A DNA stretch of 64,000 bases, taken from the NCBI GenBank assembly GCA_036266995.1, contig DATAWX010000017.1:62001-126000 (forward strand). The letters run 5' to 3'. Shown piece after piece: positions 51,820 to 60,568 of the stretch (within the stretch, counting starts at the first letter, position 1; every line of letters starts with the position of its first letter). Source of the stretch: GCA-003244245 sp036266995 (lineage in GTDB: Bacteria > Actinomycetota > Actinomycetes > Mycobacteriales > Pseudonocardiaceae). Below the pieces are notes generated by a model. It did not search any database. It was given only the letters and a program-made list of their open reading frames with translations, and was not told where the DNA came from. Made by a program: the position numbers and the translations under genes.

Positions 51820-53415
51820 CTACTCCCATTCGATGGTGCCGGGGGGCTTGCTGGTCACGTCGAGGACCACCCGGTTGATCTCGGGCACCTCGTTGGTGAT
51901 CCGGCCGGAGATGCGGGCCAGCACGTCGTAGGGCACCCGGGACCAGTCCGCGGTCATCGCGTCCTCGCTGGATACTGGGCGCAGCACCACCGGGTGCCCG
52001 TAGGTGCGCCCATCGCCCTGCACGCCGACGCTGCGCACCTGTGCCAGCAGGACCACCGGGCACTGCCAGATGTCGCGGTCCATCCCGGCCGTGGTGAGCT
52101 CTTCGCGGGCGATCGCGTCCGCGGTGCGCAGCGTCTCCAGGCGGTCTGCGGTCACCTCGCCGATGATCCGGATCGCCAGGCCCGGCCCAGGGAACGGCTG
52201 GCGGTGCACGATCGTCTCCGGCAGCCCGAGTTCCAACCCGACCCGGCGCACCTCGTCCTTGAACAGTGCGCGCAGCGGCTCGACCAGCTCGAATTTCAGG
52301 TCCTCGGGCAGGCCACCGACGTTGTGGTGGCTCTTGATGTTCGCGGTGCCCGATCCGCCGCCGGACTCCACCACGTCCGGGTACAGGGTGCCCTGCACCA
52401 GGAAGCGGATCTCGTCACCGTGCCGGCCCGCCTCGGTTTGCAGATCCCGGGCCGCAGCCTCGAAGACCCGGATGAACTCCCGACCGATGATCTTTCGCTT
52501 CTGCTCCGGATCGGCCACCCCGGACAGCGCGGACAGGAACCTCTCCCGGGCGTCGATGGTGACCAGCTTGACGCCGGTCGCAGCGACGTAGTCTCGCTCC
52601 ACTTGGGCCCGCTCGCCGGCCCGCAGCAGGCCGTGGTCGACGAACACACAGGTGAGAGCGTCCCCGACGGCTCGGTGCACCAATGCGGCGGCGACCGCGG
52701 AGTCCACCCCACCGGACAGGCCGCAGATCGATCTGCCGCCTTGGGTCTGAGCCTGGATCGCGGCCACGGTCTCGCCGATGACGTTGGCGGTGGTCCAGCT
52801 CGGCCGGATACCGGCGACCTCGTGTAAGAACCGGCGCAGCACCTCCTGCCCGTGTGGGGAGTGCACCACCTCCGGGTGGTACTGCACCCCGGCCAACTGC
52901 CGGTCGGTGTCCTCGAACGCCGCCACCGGGGCACCGGCCGACCGCGCGGTGACGGTGAACCCGTCCGGAGCGGCGGTGACGGCGTCGCCGTGGCTCATCC
53001 ACACCGGACCGCGGGCGGGTAGCTCGCGGTGCAGCACGCCGCCACCGTCGAGCACCTGCAGGTCGGTGCGCCCGTACTCCCGCGTGCCGGTCTGTGCCAC
53101 TTTGCCGCCCAGCGCGTCGGCCATCGCCTGGAAGCCGTAGCAGATTCCCAGCACCGGCACCCCAGCCTCGAACAGCGCTGGATCAACGCGGGGGGCACCG
53201 TGGGCGTACACGCTGGCCGGGCCGCCGGAGAGCACGATCGCCGCGGGCTTGCGGTCCAGGATCTCCGCCACTGATGCGGTGTGCGGCACGACCTCGGAGT
53301 ACACCTGCGCCTCACGGACCCGGCGAGCGATCAGCTGGGCGTACTGCGCCCCGAAGTCGACGACCAGAACAGCTCGTGAGTGGGAAACAGTGTTATAGCA
53401 CTTAATGGCACTCAC
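51820..53415 (-). CDS. guaA: GMP synthase (glutamine-hydrolysing)
   Basis: 531 aa; amidates XMP to GMP. The glutaminase domain has VLVVDFGAQYAQLIARRVREA, the nucleophile Cys in LGICYGFQAMA and YHPEVVHSPHG; the synthetase has the PP-loop GLSGGVDSAVAAAL, and the dimerisation ending GTIEWE is present. No ATG, GTG or TTG lies between the conserved VLVVDFGAQY and the family B palindrome; the only conventional start is GTG 53415 inside the repeat, so the first 15 residues (SAIKCYNTVSHSRA after the start) are repeat-encoded. Only a weak GAAGG precedes it. Confidence 0.95.
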   Translation of the reverse strand: MSAIKCYNTVSHSRAVLVVDFGAQYAQLIARRVREAQVYSEVVPHTASVAEILDRKPAAIVLSGGPASVYAHGAPRVDPALFEAGVPVLGICYGFQAMADALGGKVAQTGTREYGRTDLQVLDGGGVLHRELPARGPVWMSHGDAVTAAPDGFTVTARSAGAPVAAFEDTDRQLAGVQYHPEVVHSPHGQEVLRRFLHEVAGIRPSWTTANVIGETVAAIQAQTQGGRSICGLSGGVDSAVAAALVHRAVGDALTCVFVDHGLLRAGERAQVERDYVAATGVKLVTIDARERFLSALSGVADPEQKRKIIGREFIRVFEAAARDLQTEAGRHGDEIRFLVQGTLYPDVVESGGGSGTANIKSHHNVGGLPEDLKFELVEPLRALFKDEVRRVGLELGLPETIVHRQPFPGPGLAIRIIGEVTADRLETLRTADAIAREELTTAGMDRDIWQCPVVLLAQVRSVGVQGDGRTYGHPVVLRPVSSEDAMTADWSRVPYDVLARISGRITNEVPEINRVVLDVTSKPPGTIEWE

Positions 53416-53418
53416 AAG
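53373..53418. repeat. Family B 46-bp palindromic repeat, copy 3 (spans choD stop and guaA start)
   Basis: CTCGTGAGTG at 53373-53382 and CACTCACAAG at 53409-53418, one mismatch in the arms. It contains the TAA of choD (53404-53402) and the GTG of guaA (53415-53413), so the two genes overlap by 14 bp within the element. Confidence 0.9.
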
Positions 53419-54973
53419 CCTTCGGCCACAGCCCGAAGGCCCGCTCAGCCAGCGCGGTGATGGTCAGCGCGGGGTTCACTCCGAGGTTCGCGCTGATCGC
53501 CGAGCCGTCCACGACGAATAGGCCCGGGTAGCCGTGCACCCGGTGGTGGGCGTCGATGACGCCGTCGGCGGCGGTCGCGCCCATCGGGCAGCCACCGAGG
53601 AAATGCGCCGTCAACGGGAGCCCGAACAGCTCACCCCAGGTGCTGCCCGCGGTACCACCGATGTGCCGGGCGGTGAGCTGGCTGGCCTGGAAACCGGCGG
53701 GGATGAAGGTGGGGTTGGGCTCGCCGTGACCGGACCGCGAGGTCAGCCGACCGCGGCGACGGTAGGTGGTCAGCGAGTTGTCCAGGGTCTGCATCACCAG
53801 CAGGATCACCGTCCGTTCACTCCAGCGTCGTACCTTCAACAACCGCACCATCTTGGCCGGGTGCCGGGCGACGAAGTGCAGCAACTGCCTCCAACGCGGG
53901 GTGTCCGACGCACCATCGGTGGCCAACGTCTGCAGCAGGGCCATCGCGTTGCTGCCCCGCCCGTAGCGGACCGGTTCGATGTGGGTGTGGTCGTCGGGGT
54001 GGAAGGAGGAGGTGATGGCCACCCCGCGGGAGAAATCACGCTGCGGGTCCACGGTGGCCCGGCTGGCACCGACGATCGCTTCGGAGTTCGACCGGGTGAG
54101 CTCCCCTAGCCGGGGCGAGAGCCGGGGCAGCACGCCCTCATCGCGCATCCGGTGCAGCAGCTGCTGGGTGCCCCAGGTGCCGGCGGCGAGCACCACCTGA
54201 CCCGCCCGGATCGTCCGACGCCCCCCTGGCCCGATACGCAGCTTGCCGGTGCGCACGGCGTCGACCAGCCAGGTTCCGTCCGCCTGCGGGCGTACCGCGG
54301 TCACCGTGGTCAGCGGGTGCACGATCGCCCCGGCCCGTTCAGCGAGGTAGAGATAGTTCTTCACCAGGGTGTTCTTGGCGCCGACCCGGCATCCGGTCAT
54401 GCAGGAACCGCATTCGGTACAGCCGGTCCGTCGGGGGCCCGCGCCGTCGAAGTAGGGGTCGTCGACCTCCTCGCCCGGCCGGCCGAAAAGCACCCCGACG
54501 GGGGTGGGACGGTAGCTCTTGGAGACCCCCATCTCCCCCGCGACTCGCCGCATGACCTCGTCAGCGGCGGTGTGCCCGGCGTAAGTCGTCACGCCGAGCA
54601 TACGTTCCGCCTGGTCGTAGTGGGTCTCCAGCTCGGCGCGCCAGTCGGCGAGATGTGCCCACTGCGGATCGTCGAAGAACGCATCGGGCGGCCGGTAGAG
54701 CGTGTTGGCGTAGTTCAGCGACCCGCCTCCGACGCCGGCGCCGGCCAGCACCACGAGGTCGCGAAGCAGGTGGATGCGCTGGATTCCGTAGCAACCCAGT
54801 GCCGGCGCCCAGAGGAACTTGCGCAGCTGCCAGGACGTGGTGGCGAACTCGTCGTCGGCGAAGCGCCGCCCCGCCTCGAGCACCCCGACCCGGTAGCCCT
54901 TCTCGGTCAACCGCAGCGCCGCGACGCTGCCACCGAACCCGGATCCGACCACCACCACGTCGTAGTCGACCAC
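53402..54973 (-). CDS. choD: GMC-type FAD oxidoreductase, ChoD-like
   Basis: 523 aa. FAD-binding VVVVGSGFGGSVAALRLTEKGYRVGVLEAG opens the protein, then LAGAGVGGGSLNYANTLY, a cysteine cluster TGCTECGSCMTGCRVGAKNTL, and the GMC ending GGCPMGATAADGVID and LFVVDGSAISANLGVNPALTITALAERAF. Position next to guaB3/guaB2 matches mycobacterial ChoD, once called cholesterol oxidase, whose true substrate is uncertain. GTG 54973 has AGGAGG upstream. The last residues ACECH and the stop come from the family B repeat. Confidence 0.88.
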   Translation of the reverse strand: MVDYDVVVVGSGFGGSVAALRLTEKGYRVGVLEAGRRFADDEFATTSWQLRKFLWAPALGCYGIQRIHLLRDLVVLAGAGVGGGSLNYANTLYRPPDAFFDDPQWAHLADWRAELETHYDQAERMLGVTTYAGHTAADEVMRRVAGEMGVSKSYRPTPVGVLFGRPGEEVDDPYFDGAGPRRTGCTECGSCMTGCRVGAKNTLVKNYLYLAERAGAIVHPLTTVTAVRPQADGTWLVDAVRTGKLRIGPGGRRTIRAGQVVLAAGTWGTQQLLHRMRDEGVLPRLSPRLGELTRSNSEAIVGASRATVDPQRDFSRGVAITSSFHPDDHTHIEPVRYGRGSNAMALLQTLATDGASDTPRWRQLLHFVARHPAKMVRLLKVRRWSERTVILLVMQTLDNSLTTYRRRGRLTSRSGHGEPNPTFIPAGFQASQLTARHIGGTAGSTWGELFGLPLTAHFLGGCPMGATAADGVIDAHHRVHGYPGLFVVDGSAISANLGVNPALTITALAERAFGLWPKACECH

Positions 54974-54986
54974 GCCGACGACCTCC

Positions 54987-55453
54987 TCATACGTCCTGCC
55001 CGCAGCGTAAACCGCGCGATCTCCCCCTTGCGGCCGTGGGAGCCGATCCAGCGAGCAGCACCGCGACGAGGGCAACCCCCGCCAGGGCGGTGGGTAGGGA
55101 CGTCAGCGACGCCGCGAGTCCCACTCCGGCGATGCGGCACCAGCCGCGGCGGCAGCCAGTGTCCCGGCGGTGGCCGTCAGAGCTCCCGCGATGAGCAGCC
55201 GGACCGGGTCGAAGGATCGCACGAGTGCGTTACCGGCGAAGCGCCCCGCCGCAGCGGCAGAAGCGAACACCGCCGGGACTGTAGAGCTCCACCCGGCGCT
55301 GGCGTGCAGCAGCGCACCGAGCCCGATCATCAGCAGCGCCGCGCCCAGCTCACCATCGGTCGAACCCGACCTGACCTGCACCGCGGGCAACGCAGCCCCC
55401 CAAGCCCCCCACAACAAACCGAACGCCGCAAACCCCCCCAGCGCCCGCGTCAC
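54987..55453 (-). pseudogene. MFS transporter remnant (internal deletion and frameshift)
   Basis: The first helix region (RALGGFAAFGLLWGAWGAALPAVQ, DGELGAALLMIGLGALL) is joined directly to a later half (VPAVFASAAAAGRFAGNALVRSFDPVRLLIAGAL) without the intervening helices, then the frame shifts near 55140 and a last helix (GVGLAASLTSLPTALAGVALVAVLLAGS) follows in another frame, stopping at 54987. A full MFS protein would need about 400 residues; about 150 remain. It lies between choD and guaB3. Confidence 0.75.
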
Positions 55454-55473
55454 CCTGTGCCCGCGTGTTCTAT

Positions 55474-56601
55474 CTAGGGTCGGACGGTGAGGCCGACCTT
55501 CTGGAACTCTTTGAGTTCTGAGTAGCCGGTCTTGGCCATTGCACGGCGCAACGCGCCGAACAGGTTCACCGTGCCACTGGGGTCGTCAGACGGGCCGAAC
55601 AGCAGCGTGTCGATGTCGATCGAACCAGTAGACACCTCGCTGACGTGGCTCCGCGGCAGCGACGGGTGCGCTGCCGCGGCGGTCCAGTACAACCCGTTGC
55701 CGGGCGCCTCGGCGGCGGCGGCGAGTCGCTCACCGAGCATCACCGCGTCCGCCCCGCAGGCGATCGCTTTGGCCACGTCACCACTGGTACGCATGCCGCC
55801 GTCGGCGATCACGTGCACGTAACGCCCACCGGTCTCATCGAGATAGTCCCGCCGGGCGGCGGCGGCGTCGGCGACCGCGGTGGCCATCGGCACGCTGATG
55901 CCGAGCACATCGCCGGTGGATGTGCTCGCCCCCGCACCGTGCCCGACGATCACCCCAGCCGCCCCGGTACGCATCAGGTGCATCGCGGTGCGGTAGTCGC
56001 CGACTCCCCCAGCAATGACCGGGACGTCCATCGACGCGATGAACTCCACCAGGTTGAGCGGTTCCGCCGCACGGGAGACGTGCTCGGCCGACACGATGGT
56101 GCCCTGCACGACGAGGATCTCGACGCCGGCGGCGAGCAGATCTGGAGCGAGATCCCGGGCATGCTGCGGGCTGACCCGGGCGGCCACCGTCACGCCGGAC
56201 TCGGCCACCTTGCCGATCGCCTCGGTGAGCAGCTCGATCTTGATCGGGGCCGCGTGCCACTGCTGCAGCAGCCGTACCGCCGCGGCATCGTCGGGCTCTT
56301 CCATCGCGGAGCGCAGCTGCAACAGCAGCTTGTCGACGCCTCCGTGGCGGGCCCACAGTCCCTCGGCGTTGAGCACGCCAAGGCCGCCCAGCTCACCGAT
56401 CCGCACGGCCATCGCCGGTGACACGATCGCGTCGGTGGGATGGGTCACCAGGGGGATGTCGAAGCGGTAGGCGTCGATCTGCCAGGCAGTGGACACATCC
56501 CGCGACGAGCGGGTGCGCCGCGACGGCACGATCTGGACGTCGTCGAAGTCGTAGCCGCGCCGCCCGGTGCGGCCCATCCCGATCTCCACCAGGTCGCGCA
56601 T
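55474..56601 (-). CDS. guaB3: GuaB3 family IMP dehydrogenase-related protein
   Basis: 375 aa, an IMPDH/GMP-reductase barrel without CBS domains. GRTGRRGYDFDDVQIVPSRRTRSS is the family start; VVQGTIVSAEHVS, VIAGGVGDYRTAMHLMRTGAAGVIVGHGAGA and the flap-like IADGGMRTSGDVAKAIACGADAVMLG follow. In actinomycetes this paralogue always sits next to guaB2; its enzyme activity has been unclear, with reported or proposed roles in purine interconversion. It starts one base past the guaB2 stop. Confidence 0.95.
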   Translation of the reverse strand: MRDLVEIGMGRTGRRGYDFDDVQIVPSRRTRSSRDVSTAWQIDAYRFDIPLVTHPTDAIVSPAMAVRIGELGGLGVLNAEGLWARHGGVDKLLLQLRSAMEEPDDAAAVRLLQQWHAAPIKIELLTEAIGKVAESGVTVAARVSPQHARDLAPDLLAAGVEILVVQGTIVSAEHVSRAAEPLNLVEFIASMDVPVIAGGVGDYRTAMHLMRTGAAGVIVGHGAGASTSTGDVLGISVPMATAVADAAAARRDYLDETGGRYVHVIADGGMRTSGDVAKAIACGADAVMLGERLAAAAEAPGNGLYWTAAAAHPSLPRSHVSEVSTGSIDIDTLLFGPSDDPSGTVNLFGALRRAMAKTGYSELKEFQKVGLTVRP

Positions 56602-56602
56602 G

Positions 56603-58114
56603 TCAGCCCACCACGTAGTTGGGGGCCTCGACCGTCATGGTGATGCCATGCGGGTGACTCTCCTTCAGACCCGCTGCGGTGATCCGCACCAGCTGCGCGC
56701 CTTGCAAAGCCGGGATCGTCGCGGCGCCGGCATAGCCCATCGCCGCTCGCAGGCCCCCGACCAGTTGGTGCGCCACCAGCGACAGTGGCCCCCGGAAGGG
56801 CACCCGCCCTTCGATGCCTTCGGGTACCAGCTTGTCGTCGGAGAGCAGATCGTCGGCGAAGTAGCGGTCCCTGGAGTAGGAGCGACCGCCGGTGCGAGAT
56901 GCCATGGCGCCCACCGAACCCATCCCGCGGTAGGTCTTGTACTGCTTGCCGTCGACCAGGATCAGGTCCCCCGGGGACTCGGCAGTGCCCCCCAACAAGC
57001 TGCCCAGCATCACCGAGCTGGCCCCGGCGACGATGGCCTTGGCGATGTCTCCGGAGAACTGGATCCCGCCGTCCCCGATCACTGGAACACCCGCAGGGCG
57101 GCACGCCCGGTCCGCCTCGAAGATGGCGCTGATCTGCGGCACGCCCACCCCGGCCACCACCCGGGTGGTACAGATCGAGCCGGGCCCCACCCCGACCTTG
57201 ACCGCGTCCGCGCCGGCGTCGACCAGCGCCTGCGCGCCGGCCCGGGTGGCCACGTTGCCGCCGATGACGTCGACGCCGGAGCCTAGCTCAGCCTTGAGCA
57301 GCCTGATCATCTCCAGCACCCCGCGGGAGTGCCCGTGGGCGGTGTCCACGACCAGCACGTCGACGCCGGCATCGACCAGCAGCGCGGCCCGCTGCTTGGC
57401 GTCCTCGCCGACCCCGATCGCGGCGCCGACCAGCAGCCGTCCATCGGGGTCCTTGGTCGCCAGCGGGTATTTCTCGGTCTTCACGAAGTCCTTGACGGTG
57501 ATCAGGCCGCGCAGCATGCCGTGCCCGTCGACGATCGGCAGCTTCTCTATCTTGTGCCGGCGCAGCAGACCCAGCGCCGCCTCCGCGGTGACCCCCACCT
57601 GCGCTGTGATCAACGGCTGTTTGGTCATCACCTCGGCGACCCGCTTGTCGAAGTCGACCTCGAAACGAATGTCGCGGTTGGTGATGATGCCGACCAGCAC
57701 GCCGGCGGAGTCGGTGACGGGCACTCCGGAGATCCGGTAGCGGGCGCACAGCGCGTCGACATCGGCCAGGGTGTCCTCCGGGGAACAGGTCACCGGGTCG
57801 GTCACCATGCCCGCCTCGGACCGCTTGACCACCTCGACCTGCGCGGCCTGCTCGGCCGCCGGCAGGTTGCGGTGCAGCACCCCCATCCCACCGTGGCGGG
57901 CCATCGCAATGGCCATCCGCGCCTCGGTCACTGTGTCCATCGCCGAGGAGACCAGCGGCACCCGCAGCACGATGTTGCGCGAGAGTCGGGTCGACGTGTC
58001 AACCTCCCCGGGTACCACGTCGGACTCTGCGGGCAACAGCAGGACATCGTCAAAGGTCAGACCGAGCTGCGCGAACTTCGACGGGAAGCCGGGCGCGGTG
58101 TGCTCGCTGGTCAT
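56603..58114 (-). CDS. guaB2: IMP dehydrogenase
   Basis: 503 aa. Oxidises IMP to XMP, the committed step to GMP, feeding GuaA. The catalytic barrel is split by two CBS domains (about residues 95-215: DVDALCARYRISGVPVTDSAGVLVGIITNRDIR and KIEKLPIVDGHGMLRGLITVKDF). The active-site Cys lies in GVGPGSICTTRVVAGVGVPQ and the flap in GSVGAM...RDRYF. It is divergent from the DUF5319 gene over a 94-bp gap. Confidence 0.97.
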   Translation of the reverse strand: MTSEHTAPGFPSKFAQLGLTFDDVLLLPAESDVVPGEVDTSTRLSRNIVLRVPLVSSAMDTVTEARMAIAMARHGGMGVLHRNLPAAEQAAQVEVVKRSEAGMVTDPVTCSPEDTLADVDALCARYRISGVPVTDSAGVLVGIITNRDIRFEVDFDKRVAEVMTKQPLITAQVGVTAEAALGLLRRHKIEKLPIVDGHGMLRGLITVKDFVKTEKYPLATKDPDGRLLVGAAIGVGEDAKQRAALLVDAGVDVLVVDTAHGHSRGVLEMIRLLKAELGSGVDVIGGNVATRAGAQALVDAGADAVKVGVGPGSICTTRVVAGVGVPQISAIFEADRACRPAGVPVIGDGGIQFSGDIAKAIVAGASSVMLGSLLGGTAESPGDLILVDGKQYKTYRGMGSVGAMASRTGGRSYSRDRYFADDLLSDDKLVPEGIEGRVPFRGPLSLVAHQLVGGLRAAMGYAGAATIPALQGAQLVRITAAGLKESHPHGITMTVEAPNYVVG

Positions 58115-58208
58115 GCGACGATGGTATCCGTCCTGGTTGTGTCCACCGGCGCCGTCTACTCCCGACCATCCGCCGGGTGCTATCCACCGGGCGGGTACCG
58201 TGCCAGCC

Positions 58209-58601
58209 GTGGCGCATGACTCTCTTCCCCCTGACCCGTTCGCCGGTGATCCGGAGGACCCGGCGCTGGCCCTGGAGGCCTTGGGTCACTCCGAGGATGC
58301 CGACGACGAGCCGCTGGATGACGAGGAGCGGGCCGGACTGCTCGCTGACCTTGGTGATCTGGCCGTCTATCAGGCCCTGCTGGCGCCCCGCGGGCTACGC
58401 GGTATCGCGGTGGACTGCCCTGACTGCGCTGAGCAGCACTACCACGACTGGAATTTGCTGCGAGCCAGCTTGCAGCAGCTGCTCGAGGTCGGCCGGATGC
58501 GCCCGCACGAGCCCGCCTACGACCCGGACCCAGACGGCTATGTGACGTGGGAATACTGCCGTGGATACACCGATGCGGTGCTCGCCGAGAATGGTGGCTG
58601 A
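58209..58601 (+). CDS. DUF5319 family protein
   Basis: 130 aa, acidic, from GTG 58209. A disordered Asp/Glu/Pro-rich start is followed by the family core AVYQALLAPRGLRGIAVDCPDCAEQHYHDWNLLRASLQQLL and ending YVTWEYCRGYTDAVLAENGG. The CPDC pair and later Cys may bind metal. It occurs in nearly all actinomycetes between guaB2 and the anti-sigma gene rsdA, as here. No function is known to me. It converges on rsdA with 6 nt between. Confidence 0.85.
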   Translation: MAHDSLPPDPFAGDPEDPALALEALGHSEDADDEPLDDEERAGLLADLGDLAVYQALLAPRGLRGIAVDCPDCAEQHYHDWNLLRASLQQLLEVGRMRPHEPAYDPDPDGYVTWEYCRGYTDAVLAENGG

Positions 58602-58607
58602 GCCGCT

Positions 58608-59717
58608 TCACCGGCAGTAGGGAGACCGCCCCGGCCCGACTTGGTCACAACCCGGCGCGGTGCGTACACCTGGGGGGCCGCTACCCGGGGGGACACCATG
58701 CAGGTGGTCCCTTCTATGGGGTGGCGTACCCACATTGTTCGCGGGACCATTCCCCGGCTTGTCGGCAGCGTTGCCGCCGGTGAAATCTTTGCCGATAGTA
58801 CTGCCGCTCGTGGGGCCGCCACCGCGGTCGCCGCTCGTGTGATCATCCGTGGTCGTTCCGGCCGAGGGGCTGCCGGTCGGGCTCGGGACCGGGTAACCAG
58901 GATGTGGATAGCCCGGGCCGGGGTGGAGTTTGTCGGGCCCCGGTGATGTCACGCTGTCGGGCGACTCGGTGGTCGAATCCGGCGCTGTGGTCGCATCCGT
59001 GGAGGTGGTTACGTCGGTCGACGCCGACGCACCAGATCTCGGTCTTCCGCTGGGGATCCCCGGTGGGGAGAAGCCCGGCGCCCAAGGCGGCGGTGTCGCC
59101 GAGCCGTCAGCCGGTGACCCGTTGAGCATCTGTTCGAGCTGACGGTGGCTCGCGGTGAGGTCGTTGCGGCCCTCGGACTCGCTGATCGCCGGGAGCTGGT
59201 TCTGAACGCGTTGCAAGGACGCCCTGGCTCGCTCGGGATCGCCGTGATTCAGTGCCGTCCGGGCCTCGTTGAGCTCGGTCCGAACCGTGGCCGCCGTCTC
59301 CACCGAGCGGGCATAGTCGCCATAGAGCACCTGAGTCACGCCCCACAAGCGGTCGCCCGGTTGCGCGGACTTGGCGACCAATCCCACCGAGGAGAAGGCG
59401 ATCACCAGCACGGCCGCCGCGGCGGCGATCGATCCGAACACCGGATTACGGCGACGCACCGGCCGGCGCCCGGCGCGGATCGCCGCCAAGGCGGTGTCGG
59501 TGTCCACCAGCTCTGTGAACGGCTCGTCATCAATCTCCTGGCGCCACCCGGCCAGCATGCGCGTCAACTCGTCACGGTCGCCGCTCGGGCAGTAGCCGGG
59601 CCGGCTGATCAAATCGAGCAGCGCGTCATCGGCCTGTACGGCAGCCAGATCAGCGGGCATCTCATGAGGATCCCCGTTGGAATAACCGGTACGGGGGAAG
59701 TCGTCTCGACCAGGCAC
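58608..59717 (-). CDS. rsdA: Anti-sigma-D factor RsdA
   Basis: 369 aa. The cytoplasmic part contains the sigma-binding segment VQADDALLDLISRPGYCPSGDRDELTRMLAGWRQEI, followed by one transmembrane helix (VFGSIAAAAAVLVIAFSSVGLV, about residues 93-114), an extracytoplasmic helical part (DRLWGVTQVLYGDYARSVETA) and a long Pro/Ser/Thr/Gly-rich, His-containing tail. It is coupled to sigD (stop to start within one base) and its length and tail fit actinobacterial RsdA, which is released by regulated proteolysis. Confidence 0.88.
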   Translation of the reverse strand: MPGRDDFPRTGYSNGDPHEMPADLAAVQADDALLDLISRPGYCPSGDRDELTRMLAGWRQEIDDEPFTELVDTDTALAAIRAGRRPVRRRNPVFGSIAAAAAVLVIAFSSVGLVAKSAQPGDRLWGVTQVLYGDYARSVETAATVRTELNEARTALNHGDPERARASLQRVQNQLPAISESEGRNDLTASHRQLEQMLNGSPADGSATPPPWAPGFSPPGIPSGRPRSGASASTDVTTSTDATTAPDSTTESPDSVTSPGPDKLHPGPGYPHPGYPVPSPTGSPSAGTTTDDHTSGDRGGGPTSGSTIGKDFTGGNAADKPGNGPANNVGTPPHRRDHLHGVPPGSGPPGVRTAPGCDQVGPGRSPYCR

Positions 59718-60290
59718 TCAGACCACCCCCTCAGACGCCAGCGCGCTACGCAGCCGACCGAGAGCTCGGTGCTGCGCCACCCGGACCGCGCCAGGAGTCG
59801 AGCCGACGGCCTCGGCGGTCTCCTCCGCGGACAGCCCCACCATGACCCGCAAGCGGACGATCTCTCGCTGCTTGTCCGGCAGGGTCTCCATCAGCTTGGT
59901 CATTCGTATGGCGAACTCGCCCTGCATCGCCTGTGCCTCCGGACCTTCAGCCTGGTCCGGAGTATCGGGGACCTCCGGAACCGGCTCGGAGCGATTGCGT
60001 GCCGAGGACCGGTGGGCGTCGGCCACCTTGTGCGAGGCGATGCCGTAGACGAAGGCGAGGAATGGCCGGCCTTGGTCGCGGTAACTGGGCAGGGCCGTGA
60101 GCACCGCGAGACACACCTCCTGAGCTACATCATCCGCCGAAGCGAACGTCTTTTCCTGGCCACCGACGCGAGCACGGCAGTACCGCACCACCAGGGGACG
60201 AATCCGTCGGAGCACACCCTCAACGGCTTGTGACTTCCCGTTGACGGCATCACCGATTAGGACGTCGAGATCGTCCCCTACTGCGGTCAT
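59718..60290 (-). CDS. sigD: ECF RNA polymerase sigma factor SigD
   Basis: 190 aa from ATG 60290. Region 2: EGVLRRIRPLVVRYCRARVGG and SADDVAQEVCLAVLTALPSYRDQGRPFLAFVYGIASHKVADAHR; region 4: LMETLPDKQREIVRLRVMVGLSAEETAEAVGSTPGAVRVAQHRALGRLRSAL. The frame stays open up to 60401, so a start there (37 residues longer) is possible; no strong ribosome site distinguishes them. Held inactive by RsdA encoded next. A terminator hairpin separates it from the bldM-like gene upstream. Confidence 0.92.
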   Translation of the reverse strand: MTAVGDDLDVLIGDAVNGKSQAVEGVLRRIRPLVVRYCRARVGGQEKTFASADDVAQEVCLAVLTALPSYRDQGRPFLAFVYGIASHKVADAHRSSARNRSEPVPEVPDTPDQAEGPEAQAMQGEFAIRMTKLMETLPDKQREIVRLRVMVGLSAEETAEAVGSTPGAVRVAQHRALGRLRSALASEGVV

Positions 60291-60487
60291 CGCTGGATGC
60301 AGCCCTGCCGTTACGACGAGAGACCAGCCGGGCTGAACGCCGGCCGGCGGTGGCCACTGCGTTGTCCCGGCGTCCATCATTATCCGCCGAGACACGGGCA
60401 CCTCACGGCAAACCGTAGTGGTACCCAGGTCAGATCCCGCACGCGGTGTCGCCGCGCGATGGGCGCGGCGGTACCACCGGCCGAACA

Positions 60488-60526
60488 GCAGCTACGGCCG
60501 ATGGCGTCGCCATCGGCCGTAGCTGC
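60488..60526 (-). terminator. Perfect 18-bp-arm hairpin downstream of the bldM-like gene
   Basis: Arms 60488-60505 and 60509-60526 are perfect reverse complements with a 3-nt loop. It begins 43 nt after the bldM-like stop and precedes sigD. No T-tract follows, as in many actinomycete intrinsic terminators. Confidence 0.75.
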
Positions 60527-60568
60527 ACACATCTTCTGGCGCCCTGCTTCAGGCCACCAAATGCGCCG

